Shown: positions 45,396 through 53,394 of the stretch, piece after piece
How the letters are laid out: each line of letters starts with the position of its first letter
How positions within the stretch are numbered: position 1 is the first letter of the stretch
Source of the DNA: Halobacteriovoraceae bacterium
GTDB taxonomy: Bacteria > Bdellovibrionota > Bacteriovoracia > Bacteriovoracales > Bacteriovoracaceae
Length of the DNA: 53,394 nucleotides
Assembly: GCA_020635115.1 (NCBI GenBank)
Contig: JACKAK010000014.1
Coordinates: 1-53,394 of the forward strand
Reading direction: 5' to 3'
The notes under the pieces: model-generated
What the model was told of the DNA's origin: nothing
Databases searched by the model: none
Seen by the model: only the letters and a program-made list of their open reading frames with translations
Made by a program: the position numbers and the translations under genes

Positions 45396-46328
45396 GTGAA
45401 TAAGTCAAATAGTAAGGCCGTTATCGGTGTATTTTTTCTCGTTTTTGTTTTCTTTATGATTTTAATGACCTTTGCTTTGTATACGATGAAAATGTTTGAT
45501 AGCTCATCTTCTGATTTTTCTGCCTTTAGTAAAAAATCAAATTTTGACTCCAAAGATGCAGAAATTGGTGTTGTTGAAATAACTGGCGCTATCATGTCTG
45601 GAAAGGAAATCATTGAACTACTCATTCAGGCCGAACAAGATGATGATATTAAGGCCATTATTGTTAGGATAAATTCTCCTGGTGGAGCAGTAGGGCCATC
45701 TCAAGAAATCTATGAAGAAATTGAACGCATTGATAAAATTAAACCAGTATATGCTAGCTTTGGATCAGTTGCGGCCTCTGGTGGTTATTATATTGCGGCC
45801 GCCGCACGAAAGATATATTCTAATGCAGGCACTTTAACAGGCTCCATTGGTGTTATTATGCAATTTATGAATCTTTCCAAACTCTTTGACTATGCCAAGG
45901 TTTCTCAAGAAACCATTAAGGCCGGAAGATATAAGGATATTGGAAATCCAGATAGAGATATGACTCAAGAAGAAAGAGATCTCATGGGTGGTATGGTTAA
46001 AATGGTTCATAAACAATTCATTAAAGATATCTTGAAAAAAAGAAAAGACAAAATCAAAGGAGATATTGGTGAACATGCCCAAGGACAAGTATTCTCCGGA
46101 GAAGAAGCTTTGAAATTGGGACTGGTTGACGAACTTGCTGGACTCTGGCAAGCAGGCCGACTCATTCATAAAGAACTTAAACTAGAAAAAGAGTTTGGCC
46201 TTCGCTATATCAAAAAGAAGAAGAAATCTAACTTTTTAGAGGTTCTTGATTCATTAGAAAGTGCTATAAAGTCTTTTAACTTGAAAGCAATGACAGGAGA
46301 AACACCAGTTCCAATGTTTTCTCTCTAG
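45396..46328 (+). CDS. sppA: Signal peptide peptidase SppA
   Basis: 310 residues, GTG start with AAAGGAG about 9 bases upstream. An N-terminal membrane anchor lies at about 8-30. The S49 peptidase domain follows: RINSPGGAVGPSQEIYEEI, the nucleophile Ser128 in AASGGYYIA, TGSIGVIM, and the Lys of the Ser/Lys dyad in IKAGRYKD (Lys 175 or 180). This is the short Gram-positive-like form, about half the length of E. coli SppA. It degrades cleaved signal peptides in the membrane, with the active site outside the cytoplasm. It opens the long envelope operon reaching tolB, 8 bases before lapB. Confidence 0.95.
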   Translation: MNKSNSKAVIGVFFLVFVFFMILMTFALYTMKMFDSSSSDFSAFSKKSNFDSKDAEIGVVEITGAIMSGKEIIELLIQAEQDDDIKAIIVRINSPGGAVGPSQEIYEEIERIDKIKPVYASFGSVAASGGYYIAAAARKIYSNAGTLTGSIGVIMQFMNLSKLFDYAKVSQETIKAGRYKDIGNPDRDMTQEERDLMGGMVKMVHKQFIKDILKKRKDKIKGDIGEHAQGQVFSGEEALKLGLVDELAGLWQAGRLIHKELKLEKEFGLRYIKKKKKSNFLEVLDSLESAIKSFNLKAMTGETPVPMFSL

Positions 46329-46336
46329 GTGGTGAA

Positions 46337-47566
46337 GTGACTGAATACATTAATCTCTTACAAGATAATCTTCTAGCAATTGTTCTTATTATCTTTACCA
46401 TTGTACTTATCAGACACTATGTCATTGAAAAAGATAAAGGAACTCAACTTTCAAAGAAGTACAGAAATTCAATTTTTGAGGCCCAATCAAAAATCTTTCT
46501 TAATGCTTCTCAGTATTTGATTTCGGGAAATAAAGATCTGGCCATTAAGGAATTTCTGAATGCCGTAGACATAAATAGAGAAACTCTCGAAACTTATTTT
46601 GCTCTAGGAGGACTGTTTCGTAGTAATGGCGAAATTGACAAAGCGATAAGCATACATAGATCACTTATCGCCAGAGAAAATATTTCAGAAACCACAAGAC
46701 TAAGATCCCTTAAAGAATTGGCCATTGATTTTGATAAAGGTGGCTTTCTTGATAAGGCCATCAGTACTTATAGAGACGTTTTAAAAATCAATAGGGACCA
46801 ACCTGATGTCATCAAATCCCTATGTCGAATTTATGAAGATATTGGAGATTGGGACGAGGCCTATAATTATAGACAAATGCTCTCAAAAGTCTCACATGAT
46901 TCTCAGTCTGAAACGATTTCACATATTCTAGTAGAAAAAGCAAAAGAATTATTTAATGAGGGACATTTTAGAAAATGTGATGAAGAACTCGAAGAGGCCT
47001 TTAGATTTGCTCCTTCTGTGACAGCTAAAATTTTAAAATTAAAACTCTTCCTCGTCTCAGGTAAAATTGAAGATGCACAAAATTATCTGGTTGAAATCAT
47101 CAACGAATTTCCAATGTACACTTCATTTGTTTTCGTCTCTCTAGAAGAACCTTTTAAGGCCGATGAAAAAATCTCTACAGATTACAAATCAAGACTTGAA
47201 CTTCTAAGAGATTTTTTCTTGAAATTGGGGGACTCAGAAGTCACAAAGTCTACCTCTGTTGCTCTGAGTAAAGTTAGACTTCTCAAAAATTTTAATAGAA
47301 CTGAAGAAGCATTTGCAATCCTTGATTCTTGGATAAAAGAAATAGGTCCTACCGAAGATGCAATCGTTGCAGAATATATCAAACTACTTATTGAGATGGG
47401 AAAAAAAGAACAAGCACTAGAACAAACCCAAAAACTTCTAAAAGGACTTAGTAATTCCTTGGCCAGACATTTTTGCTCACAATGTGGATACGAATCGGAC
47501 AATATTTTTTGGCGATGTCCTCAATGCCATACTTGGGAAACAATCCAATTCAGGTGGAAAATATGA
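46337..47566 (+). CDS. lapB: LapB/YciM-like TPR-rubredoxin membrane protein
   Basis: 409 residues, GTG start with AGGTGG just upstream. One N-terminal membrane helix (about 10-28), then six or more TPR-like helix pairs (for example LETYFALGGLFRSNGEIDKAISIH), and a C-terminal rubredoxin-like metal knuckle with CSQC and CPQC. The order and length match E. coli LapB (389 residues), which controls LPS amount by recruiting LpxC to FtsH and helps LPS transport. The same role is inferred here. It overlaps the next gene by four bases (ATGA). Known lapB neighbours (pgsA, ihf, pyrF) are not present. Confidence 0.92.
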   Translation: MTEYINLLQDNLLAIVLIIFTIVLIRHYVIEKDKGTQLSKKYRNSIFEAQSKIFLNASQYLISGNKDLAIKEFLNAVDINRETLETYFALGGLFRSNGEIDKAISIHRSLIARENISETTRLRSLKELAIDFDKGGFLDKAISTYRDVLKINRDQPDVIKSLCRIYEDIGDWDEAYNYRQMLSKVSHDSQSETISHILVEKAKELFNEGHFRKCDEELEEAFRFAPSVTAKILKLKLFLVSGKIEDAQNYLVEIINEFPMYTSFVFVSLEEPFKADEKISTDYKSRLELLRDFFLKLGDSEVTKSTSVALSKVRLLKNFNRTEEAFAILDSWIKEIGPTEDAIVAEYIKLLIEMGKKEQALEQTQKLLKGLSNSLARHFCSQCGYESDNIFWRCPQCHTWETIQFRWKI

Positions 47567-47982
47567 AACTTAAATTAACGTGCTTTCTCATTTTACTGGC
47601 CTCAAGTTTCCAATCTTTTGCTCTGAAAAAAATTGAACTTGGTACTTTCTATTTTAACGGGGTTTACGGAAATATTAAGGAAAATCCAGATACCTATGCT
47701 TCAATTGTGACTAGCTTTTCCTGTGGCCATCCAGTTGTTATGCAAGGTTTTCAAATGAATTCTGGTCAAGTCCAAAAAAAGTTTTCTGCAAATTGGGTGA
47801 AGGTGAAAACTGGCCCATATGAAGGATTTCTGCAAGAAAAATACCTCTCCGACAAAAAACCGGAATGTCTGCAAGATAAATATCCTAATTTTTTTAGAAA
47901 TTTTGATTTTAGTATCACTGAAACTTTCTATTGGGCGCAATTAAATGACCTCTTTATCGAAGGCGCTTCAAAGGATAAATAA
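47563..47982 (+). CDS. Exported SH3-like protein, unknown function
   Basis: 139 residues. The ATG overlaps the lapB stop (ATGA). Signal peptide KLKLTCFLILLASSFQSFA. The mature part looks like a single SH3-type beta barrel (VMQGFQMNSGQVQKKFSANW, then VKVKTGPYEGFLQEKYLSD, with the bacterial-SH3-like ending G.L...YL), followed by a short tail. Two cysteines could form a disulfide. Such domains usually bind peptidoglycan peptides or partner proteins. In the same operon as lapB and tol genes. Confidence 0.78.
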   Translation: MKLKLTCFLILLASSFQSFALKKIELGTFYFNGVYGNIKENPDTYASIVTSFSCGHPVVMQGFQMNSGQVQKKFSANWVKVKTGPYEGFLQEKYLSDKKPECLQDKYPNFFRNFDFSITETFYWAQLNDLFIEGASKDK

Positions 47983-48869
47983 TGAAGCTACTTATAACCT
48001 TTATCACTATTGGGAATTTTCTTAATTTTTCATTAGCAAATACAAATATCGAAAAAAAATCTGAAACAGTTGAAAAAGACTTTCTTGATTATTCAAATAT
48101 TAAAGAGATTTTAAAAGCAGACCAATTAGATGAAGTAATGAAAAAGAAAAAGGCCGTTCAAGTTGAAAAGCAAAACGCAAAAGAGAAATTTATAAAGTCC
48201 AAATATAATTATCCAACTGAATCAGAAACACTTAAAATTCTTAATGAATATTGGTTAGTGAAATCTGCAGCTGAATTGGGTTGGAATTTTAAAAAACCAG
48301 ATTACGGACTCGATACTTCCTTTAAAGAATTTCTTGAAAAAATGGGCCATCTTGGTACAAAATTTCGGATAATGATTATTAAAAATTCCAAAGTAAGCCA
48401 TTTTTCTCTACCCTTTGATGGAGAATATTATACTTTTTTAATATCTTCACAATTTATGCGCTCTTTAGATCTCTCCCGGGCCGAAATATCTCTCATCCTT
48501 ATGGAAGATTTTTACAGATCTCAGGCCAATTATTTTTATGATTTTATAATGAGTAAAGAGTTAAAAGAAGTGATTGGGAAAAATTTCTATAAAGCAGATT
48601 TTAATAAGAAAGTTTACTTAGAAGCACTCAAAAAATATGACGAATTTGTTTTTAAAGAAGGCTTTTCTTTTAAACAACAGTTCTACATCACAAAAAAAAT
48701 GGACAGCATTCTTAAAAATGACCTCACAGTCTGGGGGAGTTATCTAAAACTCATTGAAAAAATAGATGATCTTGTAAAAACAAATGTCTTGTTTAACGAA
48801 TACACAAAAATTTATCCTTCGCCTGAATTACAACTCAATTGGCTTAAACCCGCACAAAAAAACATATGA
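47982..48869 (+). CDS. Exported helical protein of unknown function
   Basis: 295 residues, start shares one base with the previous stop (TAATG). Signal peptide of about 19 residues (KLLITFITIGNFLNFSLA). The mature N-terminal region is a charged probable coiled coil up to about residue 75. A possibly structured domain follows (WLVKSAAELGWNFKKPDYGL, then FRIMIIKNSKVSHFSLPFDG). That part superficially recalls metal-free relatives of small M48-like peptidases, but no HExxH is present, so I do not assign it. It overlaps the next membrane protein by four bases. Confidence 0.76.
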   Translation: MKLLITFITIGNFLNFSLANTNIEKKSETVEKDFLDYSNIKEILKADQLDEVMKKKKAVQVEKQNAKEKFIKSKYNYPTESETLKILNEYWLVKSAAELGWNFKKPDYGLDTSFKEFLEKMGHLGTKFRIMIIKNSKVSHFSLPFDGEYYTFLISSQFMRSLDLSRAEISLILMEDFYRSQANYFYDFIMSKELKEVIGKNFYKADFNKKVYLEALKKYDEFVFKEGFSFKQQFYITKKMDSILKNDLTVWGSYLKLIEKIDDLVKTNVLFNEYTKIYPSPELQLNWLKPAQKNI

Positions 48870-49705
48870 ATAATCTCCTATGGCAATCAGTTCTTTATTT
48901 AATCTTTAGTTTTATAAACTGGCTTGGTTTTGTTGGCTCGATTTCAATATGTGCTTTTTTTCATTTTCAACTCGATCATAACCTTAAGACAATAGAAGAT
49001 TGGATCCTCGATTATGCATGGCAATTAATTGTGATATGTAAAATGATTGGAATTTTTGTCATCTCAAGAACATTGCCAGTTAAAGTTAGTTTCCCAAATC
49101 CTTTTAAAACTATGTTATTAAGAAATCTTGGAGAAATTAATAAAAACTCAATTGTCGTTTCATTGTTTATCCCTCTCTATTTATATAATGTTCTCGTCGA
49201 AAAGATTGGACTTGGAAATCTACCTGGGACCATAGAGATAGTTGAATCATTTGTTGGGTTATTTGTATTTTATATAACAGACTTAATGGCCATATGTTTT
49301 ATTCAAAAATTTTACCCTTTAAATTCAAAAATTTCAGTATTAAGTCGTAATATTATTTTTCTAACTATTTTTTTCATATTCAATAAGTCCTTTTTGCAAG
49401 GAGAAAATTCATTAAGTTTATATTTTTTTCTAATGTATTTCATACTTTTAGAGTTTTTATCACATAATAAATATTCACTCTTAAATGTTATTGTTATTAT
49501 TGTTTTGGGAATGTGTGTGAGTCGATTTATCTTTGGAATAAACCCTCTGGCCCAAGATGATTTTACATTGTTGAAAGGACTGAATAAAATGACTACTATA
49601 CATCAAATAGTTATTCCAAGTTCTATTTTGTTGTATATTTATTTATCAAAATACAGTTTTGATTTTAATTTTGTAAAAAGAACTAACGTAAGTAAAGGAA
49701 TATAA
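48866..49705 (+). CDS. Polytopic inner-membrane protein of unknown function
   Basis: 279 residues with about six or seven hydrophobic segments (for example SVLYLIFSFINWLGFVGSI, NSIVVSLFIPLYLYNVLV, IIFLTIFFIFN). It starts inside the stop of the previous gene (ATGA) and ends 2 bases before tolQ. There are no transporter or enzyme signatures. Its strict position between the exported proteins and tolQRAB suggests it is a membrane partner of the Tol energy system or of the two preceding exported proteins. Confidence 0.78.
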   Translation: MNNLLWQSVLYLIFSFINWLGFVGSISICAFFHFQLDHNLKTIEDWILDYAWQLIVICKMIGIFVISRTLPVKVSFPNPFKTMLLRNLGEINKNSIVVSLFIPLYLYNVLVEKIGLGNLPGTIEIVESFVGLFVFYITDLMAICFIQKFYPLNSKISVLSRNIIFLTIFFIFNKSFLQGENSLSLYFFLMYFILLEFLSHNKYSLLNVIVIIVLGMCVSRFIFGINPLAQDDFTLLKGLNKMTTIHQIVIPSSILLYIYLSKYSFDFNFVKRTNVSKGI

Positions 49706-49707
49706 AT

Positions 49708-50406
49708 ATGTCGGAAAAAATGGATATAATCCAAATTTTATTACATGGTGGACCTGTTGTTAAAGGAGTTCTTCTATTGTTGGCACTCTCGTCCATTTAT
49801 TCTTGGGCCATTATTTTTAGAAAAAAAAGACAATTAAAACTTGTTGAGGCCAATAACAATACATTTATGGATACCTTTGGTAATGCACAGTCGTTTGATG
49901 AAATCGTTTTTAAAACTGAAAATCTAACTTTTTGCCCCTATAAAGAAATGATGGCATCTGTTTCATTAGAAATTGAAAAAATGATCGGCTGTCGACCTAG
50001 TGAAGAAAACATGGTTAAAAACATTCATCTTCTACGAGAAATTGGTGATAGACCACTAGAAAGGGCAATTGGACAAGGTATGAACAAGTCAAATCTATTT
50101 CTAGATCAAGGTCTTTCACAATTGGCCAGTATTGGTTCTGTCGCACCTTTTATCGGGCTATTTGGAACTGTCTGGGGCATTATAAACTCCTTCACAGGCC
50201 TCGGACAAGGTGGAGGTTCCATTGATGCTGTCGCCCCAGGTATCGCAGAGGCACTCGTTGCAACTGCAGTTGGACTTGCCGCCGCAATTCCTGCTGTTTA
50301 TGCCTATAACCACTTTAGTAATAAAAATTCAAGATTGAATGTTCTCATGGAGAGTTTTCAACAAGAAATACTTAATAGAGTTAAAAGACTCGAACTCAGC
50401 AGGTAA
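49708..50406 (+). CDS. tolQ: TolQ/ExbB/MotA-family proton channel protein
   Basis: 232 residues, preceded by AAAGGA. Three membrane segments: about 10-35, then 140-165 (ASIGSVAPFIGLFGTVWGII) and 175-205 (APGIAEALVATAVGLAAAIP). The two later segments carry the family's conserved Gly/Thr/Ala pattern. With TolR it uses the proton gradient to drive the TolA/TonB-type protein. I name it tolQ because a TolB homologue is in the same operon. ExbB in a TonB system is the alternative. Confidence 0.92.
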   Translation: MSEKMDIIQILLHGGPVVKGVLLLLALSSIYSWAIIFRKKRQLKLVEANNNTFMDTFGNAQSFDEIVFKTENLTFCPYKEMMASVSLEIEKMIGCRPSEENMVKNIHLLREIGDRPLERAIGQGMNKSNLFLDQGLSQLASIGSVAPFIGLFGTVWGIINSFTGLGQGGGSIDAVAPGIAEALVATAVGLAAAIPAVYAYNHFSNKNSRLNVLMESFQQEILNRVKRLELSR

Positions 50407-50411
50407 TAATT

Positions 50412-50825
50412 ATGGGAATGTCATCTAAAGGTGGAAAAGGACAAATTTCAGATATTAATGTAACTCCACTCGTTGATGTAATGCTCGTATTACTCGTCAT
50501 ATTCATGGTAACTGCTCCACTGCTTTACAATGGAATAGAATTGAAACTACCAAAAACCACAGAAGTGAATAAAATGAATATCAATAGAGAACAAATCGTA
50601 TTGTCACTTTCTGAACTTAATAAATTATACCTTGGAACGAAACCTATCGCTTATAAAGATGTCGTAGACACGATTAAGGAACGTTTTAAATCAGGAGGAA
50701 CTAATATACTTTTCTTAAGAGCGGATTCCAATATTAGCTATGGAAAAGTTGCCAAACTTATGTCTCATCTTAAGGCCGGTGGTATTAATGAGATTTCACT
50801 GATAACCGAGACAGACAAGAATTAA
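50412..50825 (+). CDS. tolR: TolR/ExbD-family protein
   Basis: 137 residues. One membrane helix (LVDVMLVLLVIFMVTAPLL) with the essential Asp in INVTPLVDV, followed by a periplasmic domain with the usual strand/helix order. It forms the proton path with TolQ. It is 5 bases after tolQ and shares one base with the next gene (TAATG). Confidence 0.94.
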   Translation: MGMSSKGGKGQISDINVTPLVDVMLVLLVIFMVTAPLLYNGIELKLPKTTEVNKMNINREQIVLSLSELNKLYLGTKPIAYKDVVDTIKERFKSGGTNILFLRADSNISYGKVAKLMSHLKAGGINEISLITETDKN

Positions 50826-51595
50826 TGTTCCAATTAAAAAACAATCCAACAGATTTACTTTCTATATCAAAATCATTAATTGCACATGCACTTATTGCCA
50901 GCATCATTTTATTTGTCGTACATGAAAAATATTCTATTCAGAATGAAAATATAAAATTAATCCAAGCTTCAATGAAAGTCGATGTGGTCGCCATGCCCGA
51001 ATTAACCATTCAAGAAATCCAACAATCAATACAACAAGTGGAAAATTCACCTCAAAAAACTAAGGAACCAATTGATAACAATGTACCCGATGATACTGAT
51101 TTTCTTAAAGAAAAAGAGAAGAAACAAAAAAGTTTTTTGAATCTACTTAAAGATCTAGGAAAAAAGGAAGTCAAGCAAGCTAAAAAAGTCGAAAATAATT
51201 CAAATAATATTCCCACTGAAAAGTATCGCAAAGATTTAAAAAATATCATTATGAAAGGAAATAAACTCAATCAAGGTGGATTAACTTCTGCCAGAGAAAG
51301 TGCTGCTGAAATATCAGCACTAGGGGTGTATTCATTAAGTGTTAAAGACTTAGTCAGAACAAATTGGAATTTACCGCGCTACTTAAAAGAACAAGACCTT
51401 CAATGTAGGATTAAAATATTTATTTCAAAATCTGGTAGACTACTCAATATGATTCTTGTCGAGTCAAGTGGCAACACAGATTATGATCAAAGGGCCCTGA
51501 AGGCCATCAAGGATGCTGGTGAATTTCCTATTCCAGAAGAGTCTATTCAAAAATATGCTTCAGAAGGAAAAATTATTTTAGGTTTTCCACTATAA
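50825..51595 (+). CDS. tolA: TolA/TonB-type energy-transducing protein
   Basis: 256 residues. A single N-terminal membrane anchor at about 17-35 (SLIAHALIASIILFVVH) with a His/Ser pair, as in TonB and TolA. A Lys/Glu/Gln-rich periplasmic spacer lies at about 60-140. The C-terminal TonB_C-like domain (residues 165-256) carries VRTNWNLP, then RIKIFISKSGRLLNMILVES, and DYDQRALKAIKDAGEFPIP. It spans the periplasm and transmits TolQR energy to the outer membrane. The spacer is much shorter than in E. coli TolA. Assignment to Tol rather than Ton comes from the tolB neighbour. Confidence 0.9.
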   Translation: MFQLKNNPTDLLSISKSLIAHALIASIILFVVHEKYSIQNENIKLIQASMKVDVVAMPELTIQEIQQSIQQVENSPQKTKEPIDNNVPDDTDFLKEKEKKQKSFLNLLKDLGKKEVKQAKKVENNSNNIPTEKYRKDLKNIIMKGNKLNQGGLTSARESAAEISALGVYSLSVKDLVRTNWNLPRYLKEQDLQCRIKIFISKSGRLLNMILVESSGNTDYDQRALKAIKDAGEFPIPEESIQKYASEGKIILGFPL

Positions 51596-51608
51596 ATGAG
51601 GAGTTCAA

Positions 51609-52934
51609 ATGAAAATATTTATATTGCTAACCACCTTTTTTTTCTGTGCAAGAATTTGTGCACAAGAAAGTGTCGTCGTGGCCATTGGAGAAGCAGAACT
51701 AGAAAAGGACAAGATATATTTTTCAAAACCTCAAGTTCCTGATTCTGTCTCAAAGTCACAAGCGGCCGTATTTGAAAAGATTTCTGAAATAGTTAAGGAT
51801 GATTTATTTTTTTATCGGAAATATTTTCGTTTGATTGGATATCAAGATGAATTTATTGCGGCCCAAGGAGATCTTACGAATAAAAGTCAATTTAATGAAA
51901 CAGGCGTAAAATACGTCCTTCAATTTTTAGCTGATAATGCTCTAAAATCTGTCAATGTGAAACTTTTTAATGTTACAAATAACTCTTATGATTTAGATTT
52001 AAATAATTCTCTAAGTATGGATATTCGGCAAATCGCTCATGAGTTTAGTTCTAAAATATACGAAAAAATTACCGGTAAAAAATCTATTTTTAACTCCAAA
52101 TTATATTTTGTCACTGATAAACACTCAATCAAAGGTGAAGTCATAAAAGAACTCTATCAAATGGACTTTGATGGAGAAAATAAAAAAAGAATAACTTTTC
52201 ATAATTCAATTGTTGTCAGTCCCGACGTTTCTTTTCAAAATGATAAAGTTATTTATACTCTCTACTCATTTGATAACAGAAGACAGAGACATACTTGGCT
52301 TTATACAAAAGATCTTAATACTATGAAACATAGTATGGTTTCAAATCGAAAAGGTCTGAACTCCGGGGCAATTTTTGAGCCAAATGGAAGGGACATAATA
52401 CTTACACTCACACATACCGGAAATGCAGAAATTTATGAAATGAATCTACAAAGTAGAGCTATTAGAAAAATTACAAATCATTATGCTATTGACGTTGACC
52501 CTTCCCTGGCCAAAGGTGGCCAGCTGATGGCCTTTTTATCAGGGAGATCAGGCAAGGCCATGATTTACACTCTCGACCCAAGAGGAACCGAAACGAGTGT
52601 AAAAAGAATTGGCTACAATGGGAAATTTAATGGAACACCAAGGTTTAGCAGGGATGGTCTAGAAATTGTCTATTCTTCCTGGTTAGATAATAGATTTGAT
52701 CTTTTTCGCATCGATAGAAATGGAAATAATTCAGTGAGACTTACCAAAGATTTTGGCTCCAATGAAGATCCCACTTTTTCTCCCGATAATGAATTTATCG
52801 CCTTTTCATCTCAAAGAGTTTTGTCTCAAGACAAGGCAGAAACTGATATATGGATTATTGATAGAGAAGGTGAAGTCATAAAAAAATTAACTCACAACTT
52901 TGGAAACTGTATCACTCCTCGTTGGTCGAAATGA
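51609..52934 (+). CDS. tolB: Periplasmic Tol beta-propeller protein TolB
   Basis: 441 residues. Signal peptide MKIFILLTTFFFCARICA. An N-terminal alpha/beta domain (about 25-165) comes first, then WD40-like PD40 beta-propeller blades, each with a motif like FSRDGLEIVYSS or FSPDNEFIAFSSQR followed by DIWIIDREG. TolB works with Pal and TolA to maintain the outer membrane and constriction during division. AGGAG precedes the start. It is the last gene of the operon that begins at sppA. Unusually, no pal gene follows directly. Confidence 0.93.
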   Translation: MKIFILLTTFFFCARICAQESVVVAIGEAELEKDKIYFSKPQVPDSVSKSQAAVFEKISEIVKDDLFFYRKYFRLIGYQDEFIAAQGDLTNKSQFNETGVKYVLQFLADNALKSVNVKLFNVTNNSYDLDLNNSLSMDIRQIAHEFSSKIYEKITGKKSIFNSKLYFVTDKHSIKGEVIKELYQMDFDGENKKRITFHNSIVVSPDVSFQNDKVIYTLYSFDNRRQRHTWLYTKDLNTMKHSMVSNRKGLNSGAIFEPNGRDIILTLTHTGNAEIYEMNLQSRAIRKITNHYAIDVDPSLAKGGQLMAFLSGRSGKAMIYTLDPRGTETSVKRIGYNGKFNGTPRFSRDGLEIVYSSWLDNRFDLFRIDRNGNNSVRLTKDFGSNEDPTFSPDNEFIAFSSQRVLSQDKAETDIWIIDREGEVIKKLTHNFGNCITPRWSK

Positions 52935-52972
52935 AGACTCACAATATACTTAATTATTAAAATTGTGGCCAA

Positions 52973-52988
52973 GTAGTTACGTAGCTAC
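52973..52988. repeat. Imperfect 16-base palindrome downstream of tolB
   Basis: GTAGTTACGTAGCTAC is a palindrome apart from one mismatched pair, and equally a tandem of two near-identical 8-mers. It lies 40 bases after the tolB stop and about 94 bases before the next ORF, so it could be an operator of that gene. No T tract follows. Confidence 0.35.
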
Positions 52989-53081
52989 AATAAATATCGT
53001 AACTCCTTCATCATTTAACATTAGTCTGTATTTTTTACTTCGTGTCTTCTGTAAGTTGTCTTTGTGATTTAAAGTATTTTG

Positions 53082-53394
53082 ATGAATTTTTCAGTTTACA
53101 CATTACTTTCATTTTTTGTGATCGGCTCTTTACAGGCAGATATCTGTAAAGACAGTGTTATGGGGATGCTTAAAGTAGGAGAATTTTTTCATAAGAAAAA
53201 TTCTAAGCTTCATACCAATCAGTCAATTGAAACAACCATGAAGCACTTTAAAGTGGACAATTCTCAGTTTAAACAAAAACCCTCATATAAAATTGCGAGT
53301 TGGTTTCAGCTCCTTGAACAAACTCATTTAAGAAGATCTCAAGACAGTAGAGTTAAAGAAAGGCTCAGAAATTATTACCACAAGAAACATATTA
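53082..53394 (+). CDS. Exported protein, 3'-truncated by the window end
   Basis: An ATG at 53082 opens a frame that runs off the window (104 codons visible). The first 20 residues are a signal peptide (MNFSVYTLLSFFVIGSLQA), followed by a basic, helical-looking region (DICKDSVMGMLKVGEFFHKK). It is not Pal: there is no lipobox and no OmpA-like domain start. The ribosome binding site is weak, so the gene is called from the signal peptide and the open frame. Function unknown. Confidence 0.65.
   Translation, partial: MNFSVYTLLSFFVIGSLQADICKDSVMGMLKVGEFFHKKNSKLHTNQSIETTMKHFKVDNSQFKQKPSYKIASWFQLLEQTHLRRSQDSRVKERLRNYYHKKHI

Noticed and set aside
47982..48869. Possible M48-like peptidase
   Set aside because: No HExxH or other zinc-ligand motif is present.
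1..53394. tRNA, rRNA, CRISPR arrays, insertion sequences and prophage genes
   Set aside because: The larger gaps were read for cloverleaf ends, regular repeats and transposase motifs, and none was found.

Overview
The window is a gene-dense, AT-rich stretch (about one-third G+C by eye) with many overlapping start and stop codons, many lipoproteins and exported proteins of unknown function, and several signalling proteins. The FHA-GGDEF protein resembling the predation regulator DgcB, the GYF-PilZ protein, the Hanks kinase, the VWA lipoprotein and the Tol system all suggest a Gram-negative of the Bdellovibrionota, probably a Bacteriovorax/Halobacteriovorax-like predator. That placement is inference: no rRNA or other phylogenetic marker is in the window. 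No tRNA, rRNA, CRISPR array, transposase or phage gene was recognised. The palindrome GGCC is strikingly over-used in most genes.

Layout. 1-4825: end of an unknown gene, coupled to a very large exported protein that joins a SpoVR domain to a YeaH-type (DUF444) VWA domain, closed by a clear terminator. 4979-11471: two paralogous EF-hand lipoproteins on opposite strands, enclosing a small minus-strand gene and a thiolase/cNMP-binding operon. 11472-13336: very AT-rich and GGCC-poor, holding one exported protein broken by a frameshift. 13337-17459: a stand-alone GspF-like domain, a VWA lipoprotein, a GYF-GYF-PilZ protein, an alpha/beta hydrolase lacking its serine nucleophile, and a small lipoprotein. 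17560-20870: a membrane Ser/Thr kinase translationally coupled to a histidine kinase.

20871-27970 (minus strand) reads, in transcription order: dgcB-like diguanylate cyclase, mutL, miaA, PEP synthase/PPDK regulatory protein, a PRC-MgtE_N-CBS protein without a channel domain, and an NRAMP-related transporter with altered metal-site motifs. 28211-33455: a beta-helix lipoprotein and two exported unknowns. 33597-37140 (minus): two acyl-CoA dehydrogenases and pgi. 37307-42006: a GH35-like protein, a small unknown, an exported cupin-like protein and a 530-residue exported unknown. 42003-45300: radD, rlmN and a small exported protein.

45396-52934 is one tightly packed envelope operon: sppA, lapB, an SH3-like exported protein, an exported unknown, a polytopic membrane protein, then tolQ, tolR, tolA/tonB and tolB. 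No pal follows tolB directly; an unrelated exported ORF runs off the window end. Most interesting are the exported SpoVR-YeaH fusion, the split NRAMP/MgtE transporter unit, the three unknown proteins inside the lapB-tol operon, and genome-style GGCC enrichment.
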